DNA of 64,000 nt from positions 1 through 64,000 of the forward strand of contig NZ_JGZK01000008.1 of assembly GCF_000741695.1 (NCBI RefSeq), in the 5' to 3' direction. Position 1 is the first letter of the stretch. The number at the start of each line of letters is the position of its first letter. Shown here one piece after another: positions 18,719 through 28,062 of the stretch. Both the position numbers and the translations under genes were made by a program. Source of the DNA: Bifidobacterium reuteri DSM 23975 (GTDB lineage: Bacteria > Actinomycetota > Actinomycetes > Actinomycetales > Bifidobacteriaceae). The notes beneath the pieces are model-generated. The model was not told the origin of the DNA. It did no database searches and saw only the letters and a list, made by a program, of their open reading frames with translations.

Positions 18719-20200
18719 TCAGGCGACTGCTGCGGCGGCGTCGGCTGCGGCGTCCGCCTTGGCGCGGCGGTCGGCCAGCGCGGCGCGGATGGCCGGCTCG
18801 TTCTTTTCGAAGCGACGGTAGAAGAGCATGATGAAGATGCAGATCGCGTATACGATGATCGGCAGCCAGATGAAGCAGAACTGGATGGCGTTCAGGGCCT
18901 CAGGGGTCTGCTGCTGGTTGGCCACGTAGCCGGCGGCGGCCATGATCTTGGAGGGGATCAGGTTGCCCAGACCGGAACCGAACTGGATGCAGAAGGAGGC
19001 ACCGACAGCGGAGAGCAGGCCGGCGGCGCGGATGCCGTTCTTCCATTCGCCGTAATCGACGGTGTCGGCGAGCATCGCGAACGGCATGGCCAGAGCCATG
19101 GCGGCGCCGAGGATGGAGATGGCCCAGAAGACCACGAACAGCGCGAAGCTGTTGGAGGCGGTGAGCAGAAGCAGCTGGCCGACGATGGCCATCACCATGC
19201 CGAGAATCATGGTGTCGGTCTTGCCTGCCTTGCCGAGCTTCTTGGACAGCGGCGGGATGAGGAACGTGGTGATCAGGCCCAGGATCTGCATACCGTTGAG
19301 TACGGTGGCGAGGTTCTCGTTGTTCAGGTTGTACTTGGCGTAGTACACGGCCACGGACATGCGGTCTTCCTGGGCGATCCAGAAGATGACGAACGCGATG
19401 ATCAGCGTGATCCACGGCCAGTTGCCCTTGATGGCGTGCAGGCTTTCCTTGAACGGCAGCGGATTCTGGGTCTTCGGATCGTAGTTGTGCTCGCGGATGT
19501 TGCGGAAGGCGAACCACAGCAGGGCCACGGCGATGACGCCGTAGACCGCGAAGGTGAACATGAAGCCGACCTTCTGGTTGGTCTCGCCGGTGATCGCCTT
19601 GCCGGCCCAGTTGACCAGCGGCAGGGTGCACACGGCGGTGATGAAGGTGCCGAACAGGCCGCCGGACAGACGGAAGGTGTTGGCCTTCACGCGCTCGGCC
19701 GGGTCAGGGGTAAGGTTGGAGAGGATTGCGGTGATAGGCGTCTGGATGCCGGTGTAGACGAGGCCGGCGGCGAGGATGTAGGTGATGGTGGCGTAGACGA
19801 CCTTGCCTGCCGGCGGCAGGTCAGGGGCGGTGAACGCCAGGAACACGGTCAGCGCGAACGGCACGGCCATCCACAGGAAGAACGGGCGGGACTGGCCCCA
19901 CTTGGTCTTGGTGTGGTCGACGATGGAGCCCCAGACCGGGGCGGAGATGCAGTCGCCGATACGGGCGATCAGCAGAATCCAGCCGGCAGCGGCGGCGGTG
20001 ATGCCGAACACGTCGGTGTAGAAGAACATGATGTAGGTGCCGAGCGAGGAGTACAGCAGGTTGCCTGCCATATCGGTGCTCAGGTAGGAGAGCTTCTCCT
20101 TCAGCGGCAGCACGCCGTTGAAGTTCTCGTCGGCGGCTTCTCCTTGTGCTTTCGCGTTGTCCGTGGTCATGGCCACGTGTCCAGTCAGGGCAACAGACAT
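18719..20200 (-). CDS. GPH-family glycoside/pentoside:cation symporter
   Basis: 493 residues, about 12 TM segments. Family marks are KLSYLSTDMAGNLLYSSLGTYIMFFYTD near the N-terminus (partly shown), DHTKTKWGQSRPFFLW in the TM2-TM3 loop, and MLADTVDYGEWKNGIRAAGL, which is diagnostic of the LacS/MelB/XynB group. It imports a sugar (lactose, galactoside, xyloside or similar) with a cation. There is no PTS IIA domain at the C-terminus, only an Ala-rich tail. The start at 20200 follows GAGAGGAAG. Its regulator is not adjacent. Confidence 0.92.
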   Translation of the reverse strand: MSVALTGHVAMTTDNAKAQGEAADENFNGVLPLKEKLSYLSTDMAGNLLYSSLGTYIMFFYTDVFGITAAAAGWILLIARIGDCISAPVWGSIVDHTKTKWGQSRPFFLWMAVPFALTVFLAFTAPDLPPAGKVVYATITYILAAGLVYTGIQTPITAILSNLTPDPAERVKANTFRLSGGLFGTFITAVCTLPLVNWAGKAITGETNQKVGFMFTFAVYGVIAVALLWFAFRNIREHNYDPKTQNPLPFKESLHAIKGNWPWITLIIAFVIFWIAQEDRMSVAVYYAKYNLNNENLATVLNGMQILGLITTFLIPPLSKKLGKAGKTDTMILGMVMAIVGQLLLLTASNSFALFVVFWAISILGAAMALAMPFAMLADTVDYGEWKNGIRAAGLLSAVGASFCIQFGSGLGNLIPSKIMAAAGYVANQQQTPEALNAIQFCFIWLPIIVYAICIFIMLFYRRFEKNEPAIRAALADRRAKADAAADAAAAVA

Positions 20201-20460
20201 AGTGCTTCCTCTCTTACACGTCTGTTTTTGTTCTGAATTGATGACTTCATGTGTGTTTTATCGGTAATGGTTGCGCTATCACCGATTGCCGAATGGCATA
20301 TTAGGAGACGATTGCGCACAAAAACGCTCAAAATCCTCCCTGCGCGCGAATCGTTGCGGAACTGTTATCAGCTGGCCCCGATTGTTGTCATTCCGTTATC
20401 GCGCCGTTGCGAAATCGTTATTGAGACATCGAAACATGACGAAACGGGGCGAGATACCTT

Positions 20461-20590
20461 ATCGCACTGCGCCCCATCACACTGTCCTCAATCGCACTGT
20501 GTACCCCATCGCACTGCGCTCCATCACACTGTGTACCCCATCGCACTGCGCCCCATCACACTGTGTACCCCATCGCACTGCGCCCCATCG
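20461..20590. repeat. Minisatellite of alternating ~16-bp units
   Basis: Eight units of the form ATCRCACTGYGYMCCCC run head to tail, alternating between atcgcactgcgcccc and atcacactgtgtacccc, which makes a ~32-bp higher-order unit. Confidence 0.85.
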
Positions 20591-20598
20591 GACCGCCC

Positions 20599-20680
20599 GC
20601 GTACGTTTACTGCGGCTTCAGTACCCCTTACCTCACCAAACGTACGCTTACCGCCGCTCAGTGTACGTTTACCGAGATAA
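20599..20680. repeat. CGTACGTTT dyad cluster A
   Basis: It contains gtacgtttac, ctcaccaaacgtacg and gtgtacgtttaccgag in alternating orientation. Another forward copy is at 20814-20829. A sister cluster lies at 55197-55337. Confidence 0.7.
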
Positions 20681-20734
20681 CAGGGCGCGAAACCCCATCG
20701 TATATCCTGCATCAGTAGCTCTTTGATGAATTGA

Positions 20735-20779
20735 CTACCCCTCAGTCCCGCCGGGCCAGCTCCCCTGACAAGGGGAGCC
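20735..20779. repeat. ~47-bp palindromic element, copy 2
   Basis: ctacccctcagtcccgccgg then gccagctcccctgacaagg then ggagcc: two small hairpins, as in the copies at 25, 28845, 32277, 52560 and 52719. Confidence 0.8.
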
Positions 20780-21112
20780 ATATAAATCAACGGACTTACG
20801 ACGCGGCACACAAGCGTACGTTTGGCGAGATGAGTGAAGCCGAACTTGTAGGCGATGCACAAAATCGCACGCCGGACTTCTCCACTCCGCACAACGCGGC
20901 ATCACCTACGCCAGCGTAACCTCTGTGAATAGCATGGCCGGGGAACCATCGTATGCGACACCGACCGAACGAACAGTGCTGCGGCATAGCACGCCAGCTA
21001 TCGCACATAACAGCACACAACCATAACTTCACATAGCCCTACAGCCCACTTCCACAGTCATGATGAACGGCCACTTCACTCGGCAATCATCAATTAAGGA
21101 ACAACAGCGCAC

Positions 21113-22936
21113 ATGCTCACCGAATACACCACCCCCGGCGAATCGATCGTGGTTCGCGACGATCAGACCATCTATTCCCTGCTCACCGACCGCATCGCCC
21201 GCACTGGCGAGGACACCGTGATCGCCGCCAGAAAACTCGGCCCCGGACACTGGCAGAACGTGACCACCGGCGAATTCCACAAAAGCGTGACCTCCGCAGC
21301 CAAAGGCCTGATCGCACTGGGCATCGGCAAGGGCGACGCAGTGACCATCTTCTCCTCCACCCGCCTCGAATGGGGCATTCTTGACTTCGCGCTGGCTGCG
21401 ATCGGCGCGGTGAGCGTGCCGATCTACGACACGGATTCCGCCTCGCAGGCGCAGCGCATCATGAACGATTCCTCGGTCAAACTCGCCGTGGCGGACAATC
21501 GCGAACGCTTCGACCGTCTCGATTCCGTCAAGGACCACTGCCCCACGCTGCGGCAGATCCTGATGTTCGACGGCAATGCGCTGGGCGCGCTGGAAGGCTT
21601 GGGCGTGACCGTTTCCGACGAGGAGCTTCAAGAGCGCGTGGCTTCCGTGCACACCGACGATCTGGCGACGATCGTGTACACGTCCGGCTCGACCGGCAAC
21701 CCGAAGGGCGCGGAGCTGACGCATAAGAACTTCGTCTCGATCACGATTGCCGCCTCCCAGGCCCTGCATGAGATGATTCTCGACGACCATCCGCGCCTGC
21801 TGCTGTTCCTGCCGCTCGCCCACTGCTTCGCCCGGTTCATCCAGTACGCGTCGATTGCCTCCGACGATGGCGTGGTCGGCTATCTGCCGGACACCAAGTC
21901 CCTGCTGCCCGACTTGCGATCCTTCGAGCCGACGTATCTGCTCGGCGTGCCGCGCGTGTTCGAAAAGGTCTACAACGCCGCTTCCCGCAAGGCCGGCACC
22001 GGCTGGAAAGGACGGCTGTTCGCCAAGGCCGCGGAGGCCGCGCGCACATGGAGCCGCAAGGAGCAGGCCGGCGAGAAGCATACGCTGGCCGAGATCGCCG
22101 ACCGCGCCAAGTACGAGGCTCTCGTGTACCGCACGGTTCGCAGCGCACTGGGACCGAAGATCAAGTACGTGGCCTGCGGCGGCGCTCCGCTGTCGTTGGA
22201 TCTGGCGCACTTCTACAACGGCATCGGCCTGCCGATGATCCAGGGCTACGGCATGACCGAGACGGCGGCGCCGTTCGCCGCCACGCGCGTGACCGACAAC
22301 GTGATCGGCACGGTCGGCCAGCCCGCACCCGGTTCGTCGATTCGCATCTCCGACGAGGGCGAGCTGCAGGTCAAGGGCCCGAACGTGTTCCGCGGATACC
22401 ACAATCTGCCGGAGAAGACAGCCGAGGCGTTCACCGCCGACGGATGGCTGCGCACCGGCGATCTGGCGGAGATCGACGATGCGGGACGCATCACCATCAC
22501 CGGGCGCATCAAGGACATCATCATCACGGCCGGCGGCAAGAACGTCTCCCCCATTCCGCTGGAGGAGGAGATCGCCAAGTGCCCGATCGTGGAGCACTGC
22601 GTGGTAGTGGGCGATCGCAGGCCGTTCATCGGCGCATTGGTGACGCTTGACCCGGAGTCGCTCGCCGTGTGGCTGCCTGCGCATGGGCTGTCCGTCGAAA
22701 CTCCGGTGGATCGCCTGGCCGCGAACGCGGCGGTGCGCGAGGAAATCCAGCAGTATGTGGACAAGGCGAATTCCACGGTGTCGCGCGCCGAGTCCGTGCG
22801 CAAGTTCGCGGTGCTGGATACGCAGTTCACGCAGGATAACAAGTGCCTGACGCCATCGCTGAAGGTGGTGCGCCCGGCGGTGAACCGCGTCTTCGCCGAT
22901 GTGATCGACAGCGAAATCTACAACGGCAAGCGGTGA
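21113..22936 (+). CDS. fadD: Long-chain acyl-CoA synthetase (AMP-forming)
   Basis: 607 residues, cytosolic or membrane-associated. It activates fatty acids to acyl-CoA through acyl-AMP. The ANL-family core motifs are YTSGSTGNPKGAELTH near 188, GYGMTETAAPFA, WLRTGDLAEIDDAGRITITG and KDIIITAGGKNVSP. The size fits actinobacterial FadD15-like ligases. AAGGAAC lies upstream of the ATG. The gene stands alone between repeat-rich gaps. In an organism without beta-oxidation the product probably feeds lipid synthesis or remodelling, which is inference. Confidence 0.92.
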   Translation: MLTEYTTPGESIVVRDDQTIYSLLTDRIARTGEDTVIAARKLGPGHWQNVTTGEFHKSVTSAAKGLIALGIGKGDAVTIFSSTRLEWGILDFALAAIGAVSVPIYDTDSASQAQRIMNDSSVKLAVADNRERFDRLDSVKDHCPTLRQILMFDGNALGALEGLGVTVSDEELQERVASVHTDDLATIVYTSGSTGNPKGAELTHKNFVSITIAASQALHEMILDDHPRLLLFLPLAHCFARFIQYASIASDDGVVGYLPDTKSLLPDLRSFEPTYLLGVPRVFEKVYNAASRKAGTGWKGRLFAKAAEAARTWSRKEQAGEKHTLAEIADRAKYEALVYRTVRSALGPKIKYVACGGAPLSLDLAHFYNGIGLPMIQGYGMTETAAPFAATRVTDNVIGTVGQPAPGSSIRISDEGELQVKGPNVFRGYHNLPEKTAEAFTADGWLRTGDLAEIDDAGRITITGRIKDIIITAGGKNVSPIPLEEEIAKCPIVEHCVVVGDRRPFIGALVTLDPESLAVWLPAHGLSVETPVDRLAANAAVREEIQQYVDKANSTVSRAESVRKFAVLDTQFTQDNKCLTPSLKVVRPAVNRVFADVIDSEIYNGKR

Positions 22937-23136
22937 AAGGGCTGCAGGGCTGGGGTGTTGCAGGGCCTGCAGGGCTGAGGGGCTACAAGCTGAAGGACTG
23001 AAGAGCCTGCAGAGCCCGAGGGATGAGGACTGAGAGCCCGGCAGGCTGAAAGGCTGAGGAACACCGCTCGAGGGACAAAGCAAACCTCACCGGGACAGGT
23101 TTCATGCCCCGATATCTCAGGGAAGGCGCATTGGGG
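22937..23136. repeat. Low-complexity GCTGCAGG/GGCTGAGG tract
   Basis: Degenerate short repeats (gggctgcagggctgggg, cctgcagggctgagggg, aggctgaaaggctgagg) start directly after the fadD stop and lead into the 51-52-bp array. No gene. Confidence 0.7.
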
Positions 23137-23780
23137 TACGGGGACAGGCTTACTTGTCTCCGTACCCCAATATGCACGTCATTTATCCTTCAGAGACAGA
23201 TTGTCCTGTCCCTGTAACTCGACAAAGATGGAAATCGCCTTCAGAGACAAGCTTTCCGGTCCCTGAAACTCTGTAAGGACAAAAACCGGCTTTCAGAGAC
23301 AGGTTGCGTTGTCCCTGAAGCCCAATAAGCGCAGAAATCACCTTCCGGGACGGACTTTCTTGTCCCTGTAGGCCTGTACGCACGCCATCTGAGCTACAGG
23401 GACGGGTTTTCTTGTCTCTGTAGGATGAAACAGCGCTTTTGGGACTACAGGGACAATATCCCCTCGAGCGAGCGACGAACGCAATCTGAAGAATCGTTGG
23501 AAATCCAACGATTCTCAATCGGTATATGAGGGATTACGTGCCGCTGGCCGCCGAAAACCTGTCCCTGTAACTCAAAAGGGGCGGAAATCGGCTTCAGAGA
23601 CAGGTTGCGTTGTCCCGGAAACCCGACAAGCGCAGAAACCGGCTTTCAGGGACAAGCTTTCTTGCTCCCGAAGCTCACCATGCACGTTCTTGAAGAAATC
23701 AGGACACAGATATTCATGTCCCTGTAGTTCAACAAAGGTGGAATCGGCTTCAAAGACAGATTATCCCCGTCCTAGTAGCT
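23137..23780. repeat. Tandem palindromic array, period 51-52 bp
   Basis: Units begin TTCAGRGACA or TACAGGGAC at 23189, 23240, 23292, 23343, 23395 and 23446, and after an interruption at 23593, 23645, 23697 and 23749. Each unit carries an imperfect palindrome (agagacaggttgcgttgtccct type) and a ~25-bp less conserved stretch ending in aaatcggc or similar. The units themselves vary, unlike CRISPR repeats. The array ends ~140 bp before the TIR fusion gene. Confidence 0.8.
23491..23514. repeat. 24-bp perfect palindrome interrupting the array
   Basis: gaatcgttgga at 23491-23501, spacer aa, tccaacgattc at 23504-23514. It lies in the ~90-bp segment that splits the 51-52-bp array, so it could be an operator or a remnant of an insertion. 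Confidence 0.6.
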
Positions 23781-23899
23781 TGAATGCGTACGATTACGAA
23801 CGGCGAGATACATCTATCAAGAAAAACACCAACTTAAGCAACCTAAATCCATCAGATATTATTTTTTTACAGCATAAGGTATTATTTTTTTATGCATCA

Positions 23900-23905
23900 T
23901 ATGAT
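23900..23905 (+). promoter_or_regulatory. TATGAT -10-like box, possible leaderless start
   Basis: TATGAT lies 12 bp before the ATG at 23918 in a very AT-rich stretch. No Shine-Dalgarno precedes that ATG, so a leaderless mRNA is likely. No clear -35 was found at 16-18 bp. Confidence 0.4.
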
Positions 23906-23917
23906 AAAATTACCATC

Positions 23918-26371
23918 ATGATTCTATCAAACGCTCGATACGTAGCCCGACCGCTAGCACAGGTACTCCGCCAATGCCCAAGCAAAGTCGCAGTACTGGA
24001 GGGAGCGCGAGCAGTCGGCAAAACCATGCTTGTCCAAACGGAATTGCCAGACGGCTACCATTATGAGACGCTCGCCGACAAACGGACATTTGATTACGCC
24101 TCATCACGCTTAGATGAATGGGTTGACTCATTGCCTATGCCTTGCATTATCGACGAAGCTCAACGTATTCCTGACTTGCCTCTATCCGTCAAGAGAGTAA
24201 TCGACAAGCAAACAGGTTCCACCCCATTTTTCATTCTTACAGGTTCTGCATCAATCACCAGAGATGGGCTAGATGGACAGGACCCCCTTACCCGTCGTTC
24301 CCTGCGTTACACTTTATATCCTCTGACACGCAGAGAAATCAATAAAAATACTGATACTAGCATCATTGATTTATTGTGGAACGGTACTCCAAATACGAAC
24401 TATCATTCAGAGACCAATAGGGCTACACTAGTCAGGTATATGACTACAGGAGGGTTCCCCTCGTATGCAATGCCCTCTATGCCTATTGCAGAAAACGACT
24501 TGCGCCTTTCCATACGAACGGATATCGATAATGTGTTGGGCGACACCATACTACCCGGAGAACGGCTGGACAGAGCAATAGCTGATGCCATACTCAAAGA
24601 GCTACTTGCCGTTCCCGGCGGAATCTTGAATGTAAAAAGAATATCCGATACCGTTCATTCGAATCCTGCCACCATTGAGCGATACATCAGTATTTTTATG
24701 CGCCGATTCCTAATCTCTGCCTTACCGAACCTGCGCTCAGCACCTGGTAAGCAACTGTTTACTCGCGCGAAAATACATCCAGTAGATACATCGTTCAGTG
24801 TCGAGACAATACGGCAATCCGGCAGAGATTTTCACAATGATCGTGTTCTGTTCGGCGAACTTTTTGAATCATTCGCCGTCAATCAAATCATTCCGGAAAT
24901 TCAATGGTCCAATATACACCCGGACGCTTTCTACTGGCGGGAAACCGGCAATAAACCCAAAGAGGTTGACCTCGTGTTGTTGCACGATGATCAGCTTATT
25001 GCATTGGAAATGAAATCCAACAATACCGTGGACCGCAAAGATTTTGCGGGTATTGCTGCATTGCGTGACAGTGATAAGCGCTTCCACCGAGGCTACGTCT
25101 TATATACCGGAGATAAAGTGCAGCAATTCACCGACAACATATGGGCTGTGCCAATTTCAGCATTGTGGGACAGCGACGGATTCCAAGCAGCCGGCTTGGA
25201 TGCTGAACATTCCTCAGTGTCGATTCCGTCACCTTTGCTTATTCAGCAGCCGTCCGACACTGATGTGTCAGCCCATGTCAATGCTCCTACTGATGCCAAT
25301 CTGTTTTTAAGTTACTGTCATGCAGACAATGACCACCTCAGTGGTGCAATCCTTCAATTTGTAAATGATATTATCGGCGAATACAATTATGAGACCGGCA
25401 ATACGCTCGGGCTATTCGTCGATAAGACCTCTATAAACTGGGACGAAGATTGGCGTCAAGCACTTGATCGAGGTATCGGTAATGCGAATATCATTCTCCC
25501 GATAATTACTCCCAGATATGTACGTAGCGAGGCCTGCCGCAAAGAACTGCTGGATTTCAATACTCGTGTCACGGAACATGGACCGAATCGCATTCTTCCA
25601 TTGATACTGCAAAGCATAGAAGGCATGACCGGAATTAGCAATCGTGATCCTGTTTGGGACATCGCGCATAATCGACAGTATCTACTAGTGGGCGATTTGC
25701 GTTTAATGTCTACTGAAGATCGTCAAAAAAGAATCCTTGAAATCGTGAAAGAACTTCGTAATGTAATCGAGGATATTAATACTCAATCGCAATCTGATGA
25801 CATATCAGAGTCAGTTGTGAGCAAGCCGGAGGAAAACGACACACCGGATTTATTAGGTGCTTGGAATGAGATAAAACAACTCGTACCACAAGTTGATGTG
25901 TGCGCGCAAAAATTTGCCGTATCATTTCAAAACATCTCAAAGACATTGAGTAATCATCCCGCTCCCGCAAACGGTAATGCGTCTGTCTATTCTGCATGGG
26001 CGATACAACTATCAGAACGACTACAACCTGACATTGATTTGCTCAACAAAGCATCGGAAAACCTGTCGAAACTATGGAACAACGCCTATGCCACCATGTC
26101 TCAATACGTGGGTTTCATTCAGGGCCTTCCACAAGGAGCTCCACGCAACAACCAAATCGACAGCATCGGAGCGACATTCGATGGGTTACGCACTTCGCTG
26201 TCTATGCCTCCGGAAGTGACACAAATGCTACCCATTATTCGCATGATTGGTAATTTTGCGCGTCCCCTGCGCCCATTGGCCGATGCCATCAATCAATCAT
26301 TCAATCTAATCGAGAATATGGGCACCATGACCGCTGCGTTACAGGATCAGCTTGATCGTATACCGCGATAA
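23918..26371 (+). CDS. AAA_14/DUF4143 ATPase fused to PD-(D/E)XK-like region and TIR domain
   Basis: 817 residues. N-terminal ATPase: Walker A GARAVGKT 29-36, Walker B IIDEAQ 77-82, sensor LTGSAS 107-112. A DUF4143-like region runs to about 430 and includes a PD-(D/E)XK-like signature, KEVD (E349, D351) followed by ALEMKSN (E364, K366). A TIR domain (about 460-620) has FLSYCHADND at 463-472, GLFVDKTSINWDEDWRQAL, and SEACRKELLDF with E543 as the likely catalytic glutamate of a TIR NADase. The last ~195 residues are mostly helical. Base composition is much more AT-rich than its neighbours, suggesting transfer. The frame is open to 23690, but that part lies in the repeat array, so I use 23918. 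Most likely an anti-phage or abortive-infection protein (inference). Confidence 0.85.
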   Translation: MILSNARYVARPLAQVLRQCPSKVAVLEGARAVGKTMLVQTELPDGYHYETLADKRTFDYASSRLDEWVDSLPMPCIIDEAQRIPDLPLSVKRVIDKQTGSTPFFILTGSASITRDGLDGQDPLTRRSLRYTLYPLTRREINKNTDTSIIDLLWNGTPNTNYHSETNRATLVRYMTTGGFPSYAMPSMPIAENDLRLSIRTDIDNVLGDTILPGERLDRAIADAILKELLAVPGGILNVKRISDTVHSNPATIERYISIFMRRFLISALPNLRSAPGKQLFTRAKIHPVDTSFSVETIRQSGRDFHNDRVLFGELFESFAVNQIIPEIQWSNIHPDAFYWRETGNKPKEVDLVLLHDDQLIALEMKSNNTVDRKDFAGIAALRDSDKRFHRGYVLYTGDKVQQFTDNIWAVPISALWDSDGFQAAGLDAEHSSVSIPSPLLIQQPSDTDVSAHVNAPTDANLFLSYCHADNDHLSGAILQFVNDIIGEYNYETGNTLGLFVDKTSINWDEDWRQALDRGIGNANIILPIITPRYVRSEACRKELLDFNTRVTEHGPNRILPLILQSIEGMTGISNRDPVWDIAHNRQYLLVGDLRLMSTEDRQKRILEIVKELRNVIEDINTQSQSDDISESVVSKPEENDTPDLLGAWNEIKQLVPQVDVCAQKFAVSFQNISKTLSNHPAPANGNASVYSAWAIQLSERLQPDIDLLNKASENLSKLWNNAYATMSQYVGFIQGLPQGAPRNNQIDSIGATFDGLRTSLSMPPEVTQMLPIIRMIGNFARPLRPLADAINQSFNLIENMGTMTAALQDQLDRIPR

Positions 26372-26435
26372 TCGGCATTCAGTGCAGTGCACATCGGATT
26401 AACGCGAATCATCTAAGCTACCTAAGTTAAGAGCA

Positions 26436-26469
26436 AAGGGGCTGCTCCGGTTTCCCGGAACAGCCCCTT
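26436..26469. terminator. Bidirectional terminator between the TIR gene and araA
   Basis: Stem aaggggctgctccgg / ccggaacagcccctt with one mismatch and a TTTC loop, placed between two convergent genes. It is flanked by AGCAA on the left and CCTTAG on the right. It probably ends both transcripts. Confidence 0.8.
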
Positions 26470-26495
26470 CCTTAGCTGCAGCAGTCAACAGCTAA

Positions 26496-28013
26496 TCAGT
26501 GACGGTTGTCGAGACGGTGGTACATCTCGGACAGCTGCAGTTCCTTCTCGAACTGGCGGGCGGTGGTGTTCTCGTCGATGACGGCGAGCTCGACACCGGC
26601 GATGCGGGCGAAGTCCTCCCAAGCCTCACGACCGACGGAGGTGGTCATGCAGGTGTGGTGGGAGCCGCCGGCGGTGATCCAGCACTGGACGGCGGTCTTC
26701 AGGTCCGGCTTCGGCTTCCAGACGGCGCGGGCGCACGGAAGCTCCTTGAGGGAGCCCTGCGGCTCGACGACGTCGACGACGTCCATGAGCAGACGGAAGC
26801 GCTCGCGCTCGTCAGCCATGGAGACGACGACCACGTCCTTCTTCGGAGCGCCGGAGAAGACGAGGCGGACCGGGTCGGCCTTGCCGCCGATGCCCAGCGG
26901 GTGGATCTCCAGCTTCGGCTTGGCGATGGTGCCGATGGACGGGGAGACCTCGAGCATGTGGGAGCCCATGTCGAGCTCGTTGCCCTCGGTGAAGTTGTAG
27001 GAGTAGTCCTCCATGAGGGAAGCGCCACCCTCAAGGCCGTATCCCATGACGGCGCCAATGCGCACGAGGACGGCGGTCTTCCAGTCGCCTTCAGCGGAGA
27101 AGCCCCAGCCGTACTCGGACGGGAAGCGCTGCGGGCCGACGCCCGGCAGCTGCGGCAGAGCGCCGAGGTCCTCGAAGTTGTCGACGCCGGCGGTGCAGCC
27201 GTTGGCACGCATCATGTTGACCATCGCGGCCTCTTCCTTGGCGGCGATGAACAGGGAGTCGTACTTGGCGTCCAGCAGAGCCGGGTCGACGTCGTACTTG
27301 GCCTTGTAGTCCTCGATGATCTCCTTGACCTGATCGTCCTTGACGGCGTCGTAGGCAGCGACGAGCTCGTTGACGGCCCAAGTGTTGATGGAGGCGCCGA
27401 ACACGCGCTCGGCTTCGGTCTTGTCGCCTTCGGTAACGGCGACGTTACGCATGTTGTCGCCCCAGCGCATGACCTTCATGTTGTTGGAGGCATCCCAGCC
27501 GGCGCAGGCGCGGGCCCAGGTGCCGACCTTCTCGGCGACTTCCGGGTCGGTGTAGTGGCCGACGACGATCTTGCGCGGAATGCCGAGGCGGGAGACGATG
27601 TAACCGAACTCACGGTCGCCGTGGGCGGCCTGGTTCAGGTTCATGAAGTCCATGTCGATGGTCTCCCACGGGATCTCCTTGTGGTGCTGGGTGGCCAGCT
27701 GCAGCAGCGGCTTGGTCAGCACTTCGAGGCCACGAATCCACATCTTGGCCGGGGAGAAGGTGTGGCACCAGGTGATGACACCGATGACGTTCGGGTTGGC
27801 GGAGGCTTCGACCATGAACTGCTTAACGCCGTCGGAGGACTTCAGGGTCGGCTTCAGGACGATCTTGGCCGGGATCTTGCCGGTCTTGTTCAGGTAGTCG
27901 ACCATTTCGGCGGAGTGTTCGGCGACCTGACGCAGGGCTTCCTCGCCGTACAGGTCCTGGGAACCGACGCCGAACCAGATTTCCTTGCCCTCAAAGGGGT
28001 TTTCCATAACCAT
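26496..28013 (-). CDS. araA: L-arabinose isomerase
   Basis: 505 residues, cytosolic, Mn2+-dependent. It converts L-arabinose to L-ribulose. Conserved stretches are GSQDLYGEE, ITWCHTFSPAKMWI, MNLNQAAHGDREFGY, EDYSYNF and GGSHHTCMTT, covering the metal ligands (Glu/His) and substrate pocket. AAGGAAG precedes the ATG at 28013. It is the last gene of the araB-araD-araA operon (49 bp after araD) and ends at a strong hairpin. Control is expected through the adjacent LacI regulator. Confidence 0.98.
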   Translation of the reverse strand: MVMENPFEGKEIWFGVGSQDLYGEEALRQVAEHSAEMVDYLNKTGKIPAKIVLKPTLKSSDGVKQFMVEASANPNVIGVITWCHTFSPAKMWIRGLEVLTKPLLQLATQHHKEIPWETIDMDFMNLNQAAHGDREFGYIVSRLGIPRKIVVGHYTDPEVAEKVGTWARACAGWDASNNMKVMRWGDNMRNVAVTEGDKTEAERVFGASINTWAVNELVAAYDAVKDDQVKEIIEDYKAKYDVDPALLDAKYDSLFIAAKEEAAMVNMMRANGCTAGVDNFEDLGALPQLPGVGPQRFPSEYGWGFSAEGDWKTAVLVRIGAVMGYGLEGGASLMEDYSYNFTEGNELDMGSHMLEVSPSIGTIAKPKLEIHPLGIGGKADPVRLVFSGAPKKDVVVVSMADERERFRLLMDVVDVVEPQGSLKELPCARAVWKPKPDLKTAVQCWITAGGSHHTCMTTSVGREAWEDFARIAGVELAVIDENTTARQFEKELQLSEMYHRLDNRH

Positions 28014-28062
28014 AGGGTTACTTCCTTTACTTCGTTGTTTATGGGGTTTTGTTTAAGCTAAA

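Larger units (their letters stand above)
20201..21112. other. 912-bp gene-free gap rich in repeats
   Basis: The gap between two divergent genes contains the 16-bp minisatellite (20461-20590), CGTACGTTT dyads, a ~47-bp palindromic element (20735-20779) and one more CGTACGTTTGGCGAGA at 20814-20829. Promoters for both flanking genes should lie at its ends. I see no convincing ORF. Confidence 0.7.

Noticed and set aside
23183-23518. 111-codon minus-strand ORF with 17-residue repeats
   Set aside because: It only translates the 51-bp array; no start signal and no sign of a real protein.
23137-23780. CRISPR array
   Set aside because: Spacing is regular, but the repeated part itself varies at many positions, there are no unique spacers of even length, and no cas genes are near.
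26499-28061. 520-codon plus-strand ORF
   Set aside because: It lies wholly opposite araA, has no family motif, and reflects GC-rich third positions.
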